NCBI GenBank assembly: GCA_963737445.1
Contig: CAVTSO010000019.1
Location: 484,098 to 548,097, forward strand
Length of the DNA stretch: 64,000 bases
Direction: 5' to 3'
Origin: JAICYJ01 sp963737445
GTDB taxonomy: Bacteria; Actinomycetota; Thermoleophilia; Gaiellales; JAICJC01
The position numbers and the translations under genes were made by a program. Shown here piece after piece: positions 1-9,702 of this stretch. The first letter of the stretch is position 1, and every line of letters starts with the position of its first letter. The notes beneath the pieces were generated by a model. It was given only the letters and a program-made list of their open reading frames with translations. It did not search any database and had not been told where the DNA came from.

Positions 1-1361
1 CTGGTCGGGCCCGAGGCAACGGTCGCTCGCCCCAACATCCTGGTGGTGGTCACCGACGACCAGCGGATCGGCACGGTGACCCCGCAGATCATGCCGAACG
101 TGTACAGCCAGCTGGTGCAGCACGGCGTCAGCTTCGACAACGGTTTCGTGACGAACTCGTGGTGCTGCCCGAGCCGCGCCAGCATCCTCACCGGGCAGTA
201 CAGCCATACCAACGGCGTGTGGACGACGGGCGGCTCCTATGCGCTGCCGGCGTGGCGGAAGCACGAGTCGAACACCCTGGCCACCTGGCTGCATGGCGCC
301 GGATACCGGACGGCGCTGATCGGCAAGTACCTGAACGGGTTCGGAGCCACGGCGGCCACGACCTACAGTCCTCCGGGCTGGGACGTGACCGACATCCAGA
401 TGAACATCGACTACCACGGGAACGACGGCTACTACAACTACGACGACTACGAGAACGGCCGGATCGTCCATTACGGCACTGCACCGGAGGCCTACTCGAC
501 CCGCGTCTACACCAGGAAGGTGCGCCAGTTCTTCGCAGCCGACCCGACCGATCGCTATCCGAAGTTCGCGTACCTGGCCTACCCGTCTCCCCACGGGCCG
601 TACACCACCGATCCGCTCGACACCAATGCGCTGTCCGGCCTGTCGGTCAAGCAGCCGCCCAACATCTGCGAGGCGGACGTCAGCGACAAGCCGCGGTTCG
701 TCCGCCAGCAGCCCGCCTGCACGAGCTCGGACTCGCTCTACAGCAGCCACCTGCGAAGCCAGGGCAGGATGCTGGTGTCGGTCGACCGCGGCCTCGGGCA
801 GCTGTTCGGTGACCTGACCAGGACCGGCCAGATCAAGAACACGATCATCATCTACATCTCGGACAACGGGTGGCTGATGAAGGCACACCGGCTGACCGGC
901 AAGGAGCTGCCCTACGAGGAGTCGATCCGGGTTCCCTTCCTGTTCCGCTGGGATGCGCTGGGCCGGTGCGAACATCCATCTCGGGCAGTTCGCGCTGAAC
1001 ATCGACATCGCGCCGACGATCACTGGCGCCATCGGCCTGACCACCCACGACAAGTACGACGGCACCAGCCTGCTACCGATCATCAAGGGCACCGCAACGT
1101 CGTGGCGGAAGGACTTCCTGGTCGAGCACCTGCAGGGGTGGCCGGCGGATCCGGGAGGGCCATCGTTCTGTGCGGTGCGAAACAGTCACTACAAGTACGT
1201 CGAGTACGCCACCGGCGAGAAGGAGCTCTACGACCTCGTCAACGACCCCTACGAGCTGACGAACCGGGCCGGATCGCCCAGCCTGGCCACGGTGCAGGCC
1301 GGTCTCCCGCAACCGGCTGCTGACGCTCTGCAACCCGCCGCCGCCGGGATGGACGCCCTAG
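1..1361 (+). CDS. Sulfatase (alkaline-phosphatase superfamily), left-truncated and frameshifted
   Basis: The reading frame is open from base 1, so the gene enters from outside the window. The start has the usual sulfatase opening RPNILVVVTDDQ, with the metal-binding Asp pair, and codons 163-177 give C-C-P-S-R. This is the C-x-P-S-R motif in which the first Cys is converted to formylglycine. The likely reaction is sulfate-ester hydrolysis; the substrate cannot be told. The frame shifts near 955-965 (continuing LNIDIAPTI, then DPYELTNRAG) and again near 1300, after which a frame-3 tail ends at the TAG at 1359-1361. Sequence identity carries across both shifts, so I read them as single-base sequence errors rather than decay. 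The enzyme would be secreted or periplasmic by family habit, but its signal peptide lies outside the window. Confidence 0.85.
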
Positions 1362-1907
1362 AGCGGCGACCCCCTTCGGTCAGATCGGGACGATGACGGG
1401 CCCGCCCGGAAAGGCCAGGCCGTGCCCGCCCCACACACCAGGGGCAACACACCGCCCCGGCGCCCCCCTGCCGGTGGTGGCCGCGGCGGCCGTGGCCAGC
1501 CATCCTGGCCTACAACCTGACGTTCAAGCCGTTCGTCTTCCACCTGCAGCCGAGCTAGAGCCTCCCTCCGAGGCGACGTGATCAGGTGCAAGTCTCGGCT
1601 GGTCGCGTCGACTCGACCGTTACCCGCGAGAAGGTCGAATCCTTGAAGCTCGTGCCGCTTGATGGCGGAACTAACGGTCACCGCTACTGAGGACATCACC
1701 GGCCGCGCGCCGACCAAGCCGGCTAGGCCGAACTGAACACGCACCCCCGCGATTCGCAGCGGCCGGCGGGCGCCGGATGTACGGTCGCGGCACGTTGCAG
1801 GTTTCAGTGGCAACGCGGCGACAACACCGTGACCATGCCGACAGGAGGCTAAACCGGTGGGAGAGCAGCTCGCATCTGAGCGGGTGATCGTGCAATCGCG
1901 GAGTGAG
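1362..1907. other. No supported gene
   Basis: This stretch lies between the sulfatase and the next plausible gene. Open frames exist on both strands, as expected in very GC-rich DNA, but none has a recognisable motif or protein-like composition. A purine-rich GGAGGC at about 1844-1849 could belong to the small gene that follows. Confidence 0.4.
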
Positions 1908-2240
1908 CGTGACGGGCGCGGTGAAGCGCTCGATGCGCATCGCGGATCAGGACGTGCGGTTCGAGAATCGTTGGGCAGCCGGGGGGGGCGCGGATCGCGC
2001 TCTGGGTATGCGCCGTCTCGCTCGCCATCTGGGGGCTGGCCGCCAGCGGTCTGGACGCTGATGATGCTGGTGTTGTTCTGGTGGCTGTTCACGTCTACCG
2101 GCTGTTCCGATGCGGCAACCGCAACCGGAAGGCCGAGCAGTTGCGGCACCGCGAGGTGACGGCTGCGCTCGATCAGCGCCAGCCCGCCGCGCTGCCGCCG
2201 CGGTTCGATGTGCATACTGGTGAGCCGATCACGCCTGTGC
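1908..2240 (+). CDS. Possible small membrane protein, frameshifted
   Basis: Joining frames gives a short protein with one clear hydrophobic segment (WTLMMLVLFWWLF, about 2055-2090). A polar, charged tail follows (CGNRNRKAEQLRHREVTAAL), similar in style to small actinobacterial proteins with one membrane helix and a helical tail. The N-terminal part is read only by moving between frames. I do not recognise a family. The alternatives are chance hydrophobicity or a decayed gene. Confidence 0.3.
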
Positions 2241-2241
2241 G

Positions 2242-2686
2242 GCCCGAGCTGGGACCACCCGCCAAGGCCCGCCGCGCCCCTCGCCATGAACGGGACGGCT
2301 GCCAGGGAATTACTGATGACCGTTCGGCGCGCCCACTGATGACAGTTCGGCGGCGGCGGGGGATGCTCCCAGTGTCGGTGGCGACGTCAATCGGGTCGGC
2401 CCCACTTGAACGGGTGCAACTGGCCGTGAAGCCGGGGCGAGCTGCCGCTTCCGACAGGTATCCCTAGAGCATCCTCCGAGGACTCATACTCCACCCGGAG
2501 GATGTTTCTAGGCGCACGCGCATCGAACGTGAGATGCTTGCCCCTGTCGGCGGCGACGCCGATCTGGCCCAAACTGGAGCCGATGACAACGTGCCTGGGC
2601 TAGCCGCCGCCGCCGACGCCTAGACCCTGTGTGTCACCGGCGCGGCCGCGTCGACCGCGTCAAGCGGCGCCCTGAGATCTCCGATG
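2242..2686. other. Intergenic stretch with a short tandem repeat and an inverted repeat
   Basis: No gene is supported here. An approximate 23-bp unit beginning ACTGATGAC occurs twice in tandem (from 2312 and from 2335). Further on, CATCCTCCG (2470-2478) and CGGAGGATG (2496-2504) form a perfect 9-bp inverted repeat with a 17-base loop followed by TTTCT. That could be a weak terminator for plus-strand transcription. Confidence 0.4.
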
Positions 2687-3218
2687 CTACCCCTGGGCGG
2701 GACTTCCCCCCAGCACCGTGCAGATCACGTCCGCGAATCCTGGGTCGATATGCGGCGTCTTCTTGATCACGCCCGGGCCAAAGGGTTCTACCACGAACTG
2801 GCCGGCGCTGACCTTCACGATCTTGCCGTTCGGAGTGGTCAGGTGCCAGTAGTTGCCGACGTACTTGAAGCGCGTCAGGTGATGCGTCGAGAAGACGGTA
2901 TAGCGGTCGTCCTCCAGCACCCGCACACCCGTGTCCGCGTTGATGTTCACGGCCTGGTAGCGGTAGTGGTCAATCTCACGGGTTGGGTTCGACCGCGGCC
3001 CAAAGCTGATCGAGCGGTCGGTGATCGTCGTCTTGGCTATCCAGCGGAAATCGCAGAAGTCGCCGGCAGCGGTGTCGGACGTACCCGAGATAGTGACCGT
3101 CCGGTGCCTGACCAGCTGCGCCCGGGCAGGACACGGCTGCCACCGCAAGACCGGACACAACCACCACCAACACGATCAGAAGCCGCAGCAGAACGGCGCG
3201 TCGAACGGACGGCACCAT
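2687..3218 (-). CDS. Secreted protein of unknown function, one frameshift
   Basis: The ATG at 3218 begins a typical signal peptide: basic MVPSVRRAVLLR, a long Leu/Val/Ala core, then a small-residue region ending near a Cys, which may be a lipobox. The mature part continues in another frame from about 3110. It is a beta-rich sequence of about 145 residues with ordinary composition (DFRWIAKTTITDRSISFGP, YRYQAVNINADTGVRV, GNYWHLTTPNGK). I do not recognise the family. The gene lies just outside the left end of the island and points left. The single shift looks like a sequence error. Confidence 0.55.
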
Positions 3219-3410
3219 CTCAGTATCCCCCCTTACGGAGCGGCCCCAGTTAGAAGGCGCACTGGGCTGCGAATATCCCAGCACCTAGAGAATATGTCAA
3301 ACCAGGTCGCCGCCGGGTGTGCGCAAATGTTGCGCCAACGGCTCCAGTGAAGCGTCTACGACAAGCCGCGCCAGGCGCCGAGAACGGTTTAACCCGGCCG
3401 TTTCTGGCCG

Positions 3411-3453
3411 ATGGAGCGGATCGGGATCGAACCGACGACCTTCTGGTTGCAAA
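3411..3453. repeat. Displaced 3' fragment of tRNA-Ala: left attachment-site repeat
   Basis: These 43 bases are identical, in the same orientation, to 19785-19827 inside the intact tRNA-Ala gene. The copied part runs from the first base of the anticodon loop to the 3' end of the tRNA, plus one flanking base. Sequence beyond the repeat is unrelated on both sides. This is the footprint left when a tyrosine-recombinase element integrates into the 3' half of a tRNA gene. The fragment is not a working tRNA. Confidence 0.85.
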
Positions 3454-3647
3454 ATAGACGCGGAACGCGCGTTTAGGCCAGATGGTTGAGCCGAAAACAG
3501 GGGTCTGAGGCGCGTCGGGTGGTAGCGCGCTATCTAGGAGTGCTCCCGCATGGTTGCGTGAGCTTCCGAGAGGTTCGGGCCACGGGATTGGGCCACTGAG
3601 AGCGGGCGACCGACCCACGCTCCCCTAACGGCGGTCGTCGCACGTGG

Positions 3648-4124
3648 CTAGGCGCTCCCGCCCCCGATCGCTCGGCTGACCGTGATGTCCTCCTCTTCAT
3701 ACCCGAGGGCGGCATAGAACTGACGAGCAGGCGCGTTGGCCGCGCCTGTGTCCACAACGACACGTTGACGCCCTCTGGAGCGGCCCCAGTCCTCGGCCGC
3801 TTCGACCAGCGCCCGTCCGATTCCGACGCCCTCGGCCTTCTTCGCCACCACCAGTTCCCCGATGTAGGTGTCAACCTCGCCGGTGAAGTGAGACCGTTCG
3901 CTGGCGCACACGAACCCCACCACTTCGCCGTTTCGTTCGGCGACAAATGCACCGTTGTCTGGGTCGGCGAGGTTAGCCAGCGACTCGCGCACCCAACCGA
4001 TCACCGCCCCGCGCACCTCTTGGGGATCCCGCCAGGCGGCAACGCACTCCCGTAGTCGCTCTGCCAACTTGATTAGCGCGTCTCTGTCCGACGCCCGCGC
4101 AACGCGGATGCGGATCTCGTCCAT
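3648..4124 (-). CDS. GNAT-family N-acetyltransferase
   Basis: This is an intact frame of 158 residues starting at ATG 4124. It has the GNAT layout: an N-terminal strand and helices (IRIRVARASDRDALIKLAER), a central strand VVGFVCASE, and the acetyl-CoA loop motif A, AEGVGIGRALVEAAEDW. Motif B follows around NAPARQFYAALGYEEEDI. The enzyme would transfer an acetyl group from acetyl-CoA to an amine; the acceptor is unknown. It is the first gene inside the left att repeat and is one of the few undamaged genes in the island. Confidence 0.85.
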   Translation of the reverse strand: MDEIRIRVARASDRDALIKLAERLRECVAAWRDPQEVRGAVIGWVRESLANLADPDNGAFVAERNGEVVGFVCASERSHFTGEVDTYIGELVVAKKAEGVGIGRALVEAAEDWGRSRGRQRVVVDTGAANAPARQFYAALGYEEEDITVSRAIGGGSA

Positions 4125-4423
4125 TTGTGAGCAGCGTATACCTGGCTGCCCAACTTCTACACATGAACGGGGCTAGTAGGGGATATGCGATGTGCGGTTC
4201 CGACCATCTGAGGGCGGGTTCAGTTTGAACTTGATCCCGCCGCCGCCACGGCCACTATCAGGCGCGCTCGCACGGCCACTGTTAGCAGCGGTTGTGTGAT
4301 GCTGTGAACCCCTAATAGCGTGCTATCGGCGCAAAAACCCCGATCGCAAATAGCTCTTCACCGAGGGCGCTAAATCACAGTGGCGCGCGAGGACGCTCAG
4401 GGCACCTAGACGCCGGGCCATGG

Positions 4424-4699
4424 TCATATGTCTGTGTTGGGCGTCCTCGCAAGTTGGACGGTGATCACCGTCTCTGCCCGGCGCATGACCTGTGACGCGC
4501 CTTGTCCGTATGGGATTGTTTCTGGCCCTTGGCGGACCCATCCGGCGTCTTCAAGTTCGTCGATGCGGTGCTGATAGGCGTCCCATGCGTCGCGGGCGAG
4601 TTCATATCCCCTGGATCGCGTGTTGGCCTCAGTCGGGTCGAGCTGAGTCAGAGTCCAGTGCACCGGGAGAACCGAACCAGGCAGTGGGGTTGGGCGCAT
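4424..4699 (-). CDS. Hypothetical protein (91 aa)
   Basis: Residues from about 14 onward have normal protein composition, with mixed Trp, Tyr, Asp, Glu and Gln (YELARDAWDAYQHRIDELED, then AETVITVQLART). This contrasts with the Arg/Pro/Ala-only shadow frames around it. It looks like a small alpha/beta protein of a kind often seen in actinobacteria. I do not recognise it. It lies downstream of hyfI on the same strand with a gap of about 140 bases and could be the last operon gene. The first residues are uncertain. Confidence 0.45.
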   Translation of the reverse strand: MRPTPLPGSVLPVHWTLTQLDPTEANTRSRGYELARDAWDAYQHRIDELEDAGWVRQGPETIPYGQGASQVMRRAETVITVQLARTPNTDI

Positions 4700-4840
4700 C
4701 AGGAGATCCCGGTAGGGTCTCTCGGTAGAAACTACGGATCGTCGCTACCCGGGTTGGGGCGCCGCCGACGCCGCCGGGCTGCGGCGGTGGTGTCTGGGTG
4801 GGTAGGCCGACCGCGGTCGCGGTTCGCTGCTTGGGAGATC

Positions 4841-5309
4841 TTAGGCGGTGCGTTGTTTCGTGTCGATGAGTTGGAGGAGCGCCTCGGCGATCGTTTCGGG
4901 GGGTCGGGTGGGCAGCCGGGGATGCGGAGGTCGATGGGAAGGATGCTGTCGAGGGGGCGCTCAGGTTCTCGGGTGTGCCGAGAAGGTTGCAGCCGAGTGC
5001 GCAGTCGCCGAGGGCAGCGACGCGGCGGGGTTCGGGCATCGCGGCGTAGGCGGTCAGTAGCGGTGTGTGCATGCGGGTGGTGACTCGCGCCGGTGACGAG
5101 CAGCACGTCGGCGTGGCGGGGGGAGGCGACGATGCCGAGGCCGTAGCGCTGCAGGTCGTAGTAGGGGCTCGTGGTGAGCGTGAGTTCGTGCTCGCAGCCG
5201 TTGCAGGAGCCGGCGTCGACGTGGCGGATGGCGAGGCTGCGGCCGCGGTCGGGCGCGGGCAGCGCGATGTGCGGCGGAGGTGGCGGAGGTCGCGGAGCAG
5301 GGTGAGCAT
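4841..5309 (-). CDS. hyfI: Group 4 [NiFe] hydrogenase small subunit, frameshifted
   Basis: This is the HyfI/NuoB-type small subunit that carries the [4Fe-4S] cluster passing electrons to or from the NiFe subunit. Read across frames it contains DAGSCNGCEHEL (the CxxC pair), GDCALGCN and IPGCPPDP, so all four cluster cysteines of the family are present. It ends ALLQLIDTKQRTA and a TAA at 4841-4843. The ATG at 5309 overlaps the hyfG stop by one base (TGATG), which implies translational coupling. At least two frame changes occur (about 5090 and 4960). The expected length of about 155 residues matches the family. HyfA/HyfH ferredoxin subunits are not seen beside it. Confidence 0.8.
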
Positions 5310-6700
5310 CAGCGGTCGGCGCAGGCGTAGCAGAGCTCGAAGCTCTTGTTGATCAGGGGGAAGTCGGGCAGCAGGTTGTCGGTGGCGGCGTGGGCGACGG
5401 ACGGCCAGTTGGCGTAGGAGCCGGTGCGCAGCCGGAGGCGCTCGATCCGGTCGCCGTCGCGCTCGACGATGCAGGTCGTGGCGCCGCGCGGGCTCTCGAC
5501 GCGGCCGACGCCGATCGGCGCGCTCGCCCGCCGCGGCGCGGCAGCGGCCGGCCCGAGCGGGCCGTCGAGCAGCGGTCCAGGAGTGCGAAGGTCTGCCAGA
5601 GCTCGAGCACGCGCTGCTCGAGCCGCGCCCGGACGTCGCCGCTGGCGCGCTGGCGGGACGACTGGCTCGAAGCCGTCGTAGGCGAGGCTCGGGCGACGCG
5701 GCTGCGGACGTCCTCGGCGAGACCGCGGCGCGCGCGGCCGGGCCGACCGTGCCGAGGCGGCGCGCGTCGTCGCGCGTCGAGGACGCCGACGCCCGGGAGC
5801 CGGTCCTGGAAGGAGGCGTTGAACGCAGCTCGCGCCAGCCGCGTCGCGGCTCGCCGCGCAGCGTCGCGAGCTCGGCGCGCGGCGTGCGCGGCGCCCCGGT
5901 CGAGCGTCGAGATCGCTGCCGCCGACGCGGACGGTCCCGAAGAGGAAGCGGTGGCCGGTCAGGGCGGCGTTGAGGCGCCGCGCCCGCTCGGTCAGCGCGG
6001 CGAAGTGGCTGTTGCCGGCGGCGAGGCCGACGCCGGCGCAGATCGGCCGCGATGTCGTTGAGGTGGTTCCAGATGCGCTCGAGCTCGAGCAGGAGCGTGC
6101 GGGCGCGGGCGAGCTCGGCGTCGGCGCGAGGCCCAGCGCGTCCTCGCAGGCCTGCGCGTAGGCGACGCGCGTTGGCGACGGCGCAGGCGCGCAGGCGCGC
6201 GCGGCGTAGGCGACCCCGTCGAGCGGTTGGCCCTCGGCGGCGCGCTCGAGGCCGCGGTGCTTGTAGAAGAGCCGCGCGTCGAGATGGAGGATCCGGTCGC
6301 CGACGACGTGGAAGCGGAAGTGGCCGGACTCGATCACGCCGGCGTGGATCGGGCCGACAGCGACCTGGTAGGCGTCGTGTCCGCGGACCGGGACGGTCCA
6401 GCGGTCGAGGCGGAGGTCGTGGTCGACGAGCGGGCGCAACGGCTCGTGGCCGTCGAACGCGACTCCGTAGAGATCGTGCGCCTCGCGCTCGTCCCAGCCC
6501 GCCGCCGGCGCGAGGTCGACGATCGAGGGCACCGCGCCGTCGGCGACCCGGGCGTCTCGAGCCGCGGGCTCGCCGTGGCCGTCGACGAGCAGCGTGCGCA
6601 CGGGCGCCGTCGCGGTCGCGTGCAGGCCGGCGAAGCGCCAGCCGTCCGCGAGCGCCTCGGCGACTCGCGTCCCGGTAGTCGCTCGGTGGCCGATGGTCAC
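5309..6700 (-). CDS. hyfG: Group 4 [NiFe] hydrogenase large subunit (NuoC-NuoD fusion type), frameshifted
   Basis: The N-terminal 120 residues are a NuoC-like domain (WDEREAHDLYGVAFDGHEPLRP). A NuoD/HyfG domain follows, beginning VGPIHAGVIESGHFRFHVVG. The proximal metal-binding motif reads CAPAP in the raw frame near 6190, but restoring one base gives C-A-x-C followed by AVANA and AYAQACE, the expected RVCGIC position. The C-terminus is FELCYACADR, so the second CxxC pair is present and matches the DPCxSCTDR type. Complex I and many hydrogenase-related (Ehr) proteins lack these cysteines, so a true NiFe site is likely. The GTG start at 6700 overlaps the hyfF stop (GTGA). Several single-base shifts occur at about 6190, 6120, 5960, 5800 and 5640. 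Confidence 0.82.
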   Translation of the reverse strand: MTIGHRATTGTRVAEALADGWRFAGLHATATAPVRTLLVDGHGEPAARDARVADGAVPSIVDLAPAAGWDEREAHDLYGVAFDGHEPLRPLVDHDLRLDRWTVPVRGHDAYQVAVGPIHAGVIESGHFRFHVVGDRILHLDARLFYKHRGLERAAEGQPLDGVAYAARACAPAPSPTRVAYAQACEDALGLAPTPSSPAPARSCSSSSASGTTSTTSRPICAGVGLAAGNSHFAALTERARRLNAALTGHRFLFGTVRVGGSDLDARPGRRARRAPSSRRCAASRDAAGASCVQRLLPGPAPGRRRPRRATTRAASARSARPRAPRSRRGRPQPRRPSLAYDGFEPVVPPARQRRRPGAARAARARALADLRTPGPLLDGPLGPAAAAPRRASAPIGVGRVESPRGATTCIVERDGDRIERLRLRTGSYANWPSVAHAATDNLLPDFPLINKSFELCYACADR

Positions 6701-8170
6701 GAGATGCCCTCGACGAGAGCGTCGACGAGGTCGCTACGCCGGGCAGCCAGAGCGCGGCGACCGGCAGCGCTCCGAGCAGCACCGCACCGAGATGCGCGAC
6801 GGCGCCGACGCGCGCAGGCCGGCGGCGGTCCGCGCGTCGCGCGCGTTGGCCTCGCCCGCGGTCGTCTCGAGCAGCGCATGGGCGAGGCCGAGGAAGCCGA
6901 GGGCGAGCAGCAGCGCGGCGGCCGCGGCGGCCCAGGGGCGGCCGGCCTGGAAGCCGCCGGCGACGATCAGCACCTCGCTGACGAAGAGCGGCGAGGGCGG
7001 CAGCCCGGCGAGCGTGCCGAGCGAGATGCCGAGCGTCGCGGCGAGCGCCGGCTGCGTCCGGGCGACGCCGCGTGACCGCGTGGCGGGTCGTGCGCGGGCT
7101 CGTGGCCGAGCAGCGGCGTGGCTGCGTAGAAGCCGAGCGCCTTGGCGAAGCGCGTGCCCGGCGATGTGGATGGCGACGCCGGCGAGCGCGAGCGGCGTCG
7201 CGAAGCCGATCCCGAGCGCGATCACGCCCATGTGCTCGAGGCTCGAGTAGGCGAGCAGCCGCTTCCAGGCGAGCGGCCGCCAGAGGAATGGCACTGCGAC
7301 GGCGAGCGAGACCAGGCCGAAGCCGACGAGAACGCCGCGTGCGGTGGCCGCCGATCGACCGGGGCCGAGCGACTGCTCGCAGCGCCAGGCGACGAGCAGC
7401 ACAGCGGGCAGCAGCGCCGCCGAGAGGAGCGCGGAGACCGGCGGCGGCGCCTCGGAGTGCGCATCGGGAAGCCAGTTGTGCACCGGCGCCCAGCCGATCT
7501 TGGCCGCGAGCCCTGCGAGCAGCAGCAGGTAGGCGACGCAGCGCCGGTCGCTGTCCGGCCGCGTAGGCCGCCGAGAGCGCTGCCAGTTGAGCGCCGCCGA
7601 GGCCGCCGCCGGGCACCCCGGCGGCGAGCAGCACGATCCCGAGCAGGGCGACGCCGAGCCCGAGCGAGGTCAGGACGAGGTACTTCCAGCCGGCCTCCAG
7701 TGCGCGCGGCTTGCCGCTGAAGCCGACGAGCATCGCCGAGGTCGCAGTGGTCGCCTCGACCAGCAGCCAGGCGACCCCGAGGTTGCCGGCGAGCGGCACG
7801 GCCAGCAGCACCGCCCAGAACGCGAAGAGCACGACGAAGTACGACGCGCGGCCGCGGGCCGCCGGCGACGAGCGAGCTGCGGCGCCGCGAGGTAGGCAGG
7901 CGAGACCAGCACGCTCGCGAGGCCGACGACCGCGATCACGCCGAGGAGCAGCGCCGCCGGCCGCGTCGACGACGAGCCAGTTGCTGACCGTGGGTCGCGG
8001 CCGGATCGATCAGCGCGACGCGGCCACCGCGAGGGCGACCCGCGGTGTGCGACGGCGCAGGCGAGCGCGAGGCCGCGTCGCCAGCTGTCGGCGGCGGCGA
8101 GGAGCAGGGCGAGCGCCGCGCCCAGCGGCGGGGCGGCGACCGCGGCGACGGCGAGGAGTTCGCGGCTCAG
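6697..8170 (-). CDS. hyfF: Hydrogenase-4-type membrane subunit (NuoN/NuoM-like antiporter fold), frameshifted
   Basis: This is a proton-channel membrane subunit. Long hydrophobic segments run through several frames, including FWAVLLAVPLAGNLGVAWLL, LTSLGLGVALLGIVLLA and the family signature VHNWLPDAHSEAPPPVSALL with its conserved charged residues. LLAYSSLEHMGVIALGIGFA contains the conserved SSxEHxG. The product ends SDLVDALVEGIS with a TGA that overlaps the hyfG GTG. The start is uncertain, near 8170, against the hyfE stop. The length of about 490 residues fits HyfF. Frameshifts are frequent. Confidence 0.78.
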
Positions 8171-8778
8171 TCACGCAGGCTCCTCAGGGCGGCGGTGTCG
8201 CCGGCGCCGAACTCGGCGAAGATCCGCTCGTGGAAGGCTGCCGGCGACGAGCGCGACGAGCTGAGGTCGACCGCGACGCCGAGCTCGATCGGGCGACGAG
8301 ATGCCGGGCAGCCAAGCGCCGCGAGCGCGAGCGCCGTTCTCGACGAGCACGATGCCCAGGATCTGAAAGAGGGTCGCGCGGCGGGTCGCGGCAGTCACGA
8401 CGCCGAACGCGACAGCGCCAGCACGGCTCGCTCGGCGCTTCGCGAGTGAGCCCGATCTCGGGCAGCAGCGCGGAGTGTGAGCCGAAGCCCGAGCGCGAGG
8501 CCGGTCGCAGCAACGGGGGCGTCGCCGGCGCGGGACAGGCCGAGGCTCGCGGGTGCGGGCGACCAACAGCCCCCAGCAGCGCCGCGAGCGCGGCGGCGCG
8601 GACCCCGAGCGCTGCACGGCGGCCGCCAGGTCGGCCGCTGCCCGTCGCGTCGCGCGGAGCGACGGCGGCCAGCACGAGCGCCTGCAGCGGTGACGAACGC
8701 GACAGCGACCGATCGGCGTCGGACGACTACGCACGCCCAGCCCCAGCGCGACCAGCAGCCATAGAGCGCGCCGCTCAT
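8167..8778 (-). CDS. hyfE: Hydrogenase-4 component E-like membrane subunit, frameshifted
   Basis: The gene starts at ATG 8778 (MSGALWLLVALGLGVVVVRR when frames are joined), overlapping the hyfC TGA as ATGA. Its end, FAEFGAGDTAALRSLRD, is the characteristic HyfE C-terminus. Between these are five or six hydrophobic stretches split over three frames, giving about 203 residues in total, the normal HyfE size (fused NuoJ/NuoK-like). It sits between hyfC and hyfF, the canonical order. Identification rests on the two ends, the length and the position. Confidence 0.7.
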
Positions 8779-9702
8779 GCCGCCCCACAAGCTGCGCTGC
8801 GATGGCCGAACAGCGCGATGCCGCGCCGCAATGCTCATCAGTCGCGGCACGATCAGGATCCGCATCTTCGCGACCACCGTCTCGACAAGCGGCCAGCGCG
8901 GAGCAGATCGCGATGATCACGAGCGGGAGCGGCCGAGCTGCCACCAGGGGTCGGCGGAGTGGGGTAGGAAGATCGCCGCTGCGAGCTCGAGCACGACCCA
9001 GTGCCGGGCTGCCGCAGCCCACTGCAGGAACGCCAGGTCGCGGCCCGCGTACTCCAGTAGCGGCCCCTCATGGATCATCGTCAGCTCGAGGTGCGTGTCG
9101 GGGTTGTCGACCGGTTGGCGGCCGGTCTCGGCGACCACCACGAACGCGAACGCGACCCCGCCGAGCGCGAGCGCCGGGCTCGACCAGACACTGCTGCCCG
9201 AGGTGGCGGCGATGATGCGCGCGCAGGTCGGTGCGTACCCGCGACCAATGCGTGCAACGCGAGCGCGAGCAGCAGCGTCGACCTCGGTGAACACTGAGAT
9301 CGAAGGTCGCGGCTGGCGCCCATCAGCGAGAAGCCGTTGCGCAACGTCCCACGACGCGGTCACCACCGAGAAGCGGCCAGCGCGAGCAGCCCCGCCAGTG
9401 CCAGCGCATCGTGCCCGACCCCAGTTACGAGCATCCGGAGACCGGAACCAACAGTACCGCGGCGACCAGGCTGGCCGCGACACCGGCCGGCGCAAGCCCA
9501 TAAACGGGCTCGTGCCGGCCACGGTCACGAGGCTCTTTCGCCACAGCCGTCTTAGCTCCCGGTAGGGCTGCAGCGGCGTCGGCCCGCGGCGTCCCTGCAG
9601 CCGCGCCTTCCAATGTGGACCAGCCCCGGCAACAGGGGCGCGAGCAGCGACGCCGCCCGACGATCAGCGCGACCACCGTGGCGCCGCGGTCACGGCCGTC
9701 AC
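8775..9702 (-). CDS. hyfC: Hydrogenase-4 component C-like (NuoH-type) membrane anchor, frameshifted
   Basis: This is the NuoH/HyfC family subunit that anchors the catalytic arm in the membrane. Joined frames give LLPGLVH, then LQGRRGPTPLQPYRELRRLW, the conserved cytosolic loop, and FVVVAETGRQPVDNPDTHLE, the other conserved loop with its acidic residues. HEGPLLEYAGRDLAFLQW follows. The GTG at 9702 overlaps the hyfB stop and the end near 8775 overlaps hyfE. The length of about 309 residues is typical. There are about five frameshifts. Confidence 0.8.

Noticed and set aside
3411..3453. A second, working tRNA-Ala gene
   Set aside because: Only the half from the anticodon loop to the 3' end is present; no D-arm or 5' acceptor strand follows, so it is an attachment-site remnant.
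4629..7832. A 1,067-codon open frame on the minus strand
   Set aside because: It crosses hyfI, hyfG and hyfF in mixed frames and is Arg/Ala/Pro-only over long stretches. Its length is a product of GC richness; only short pieces match the real genes.
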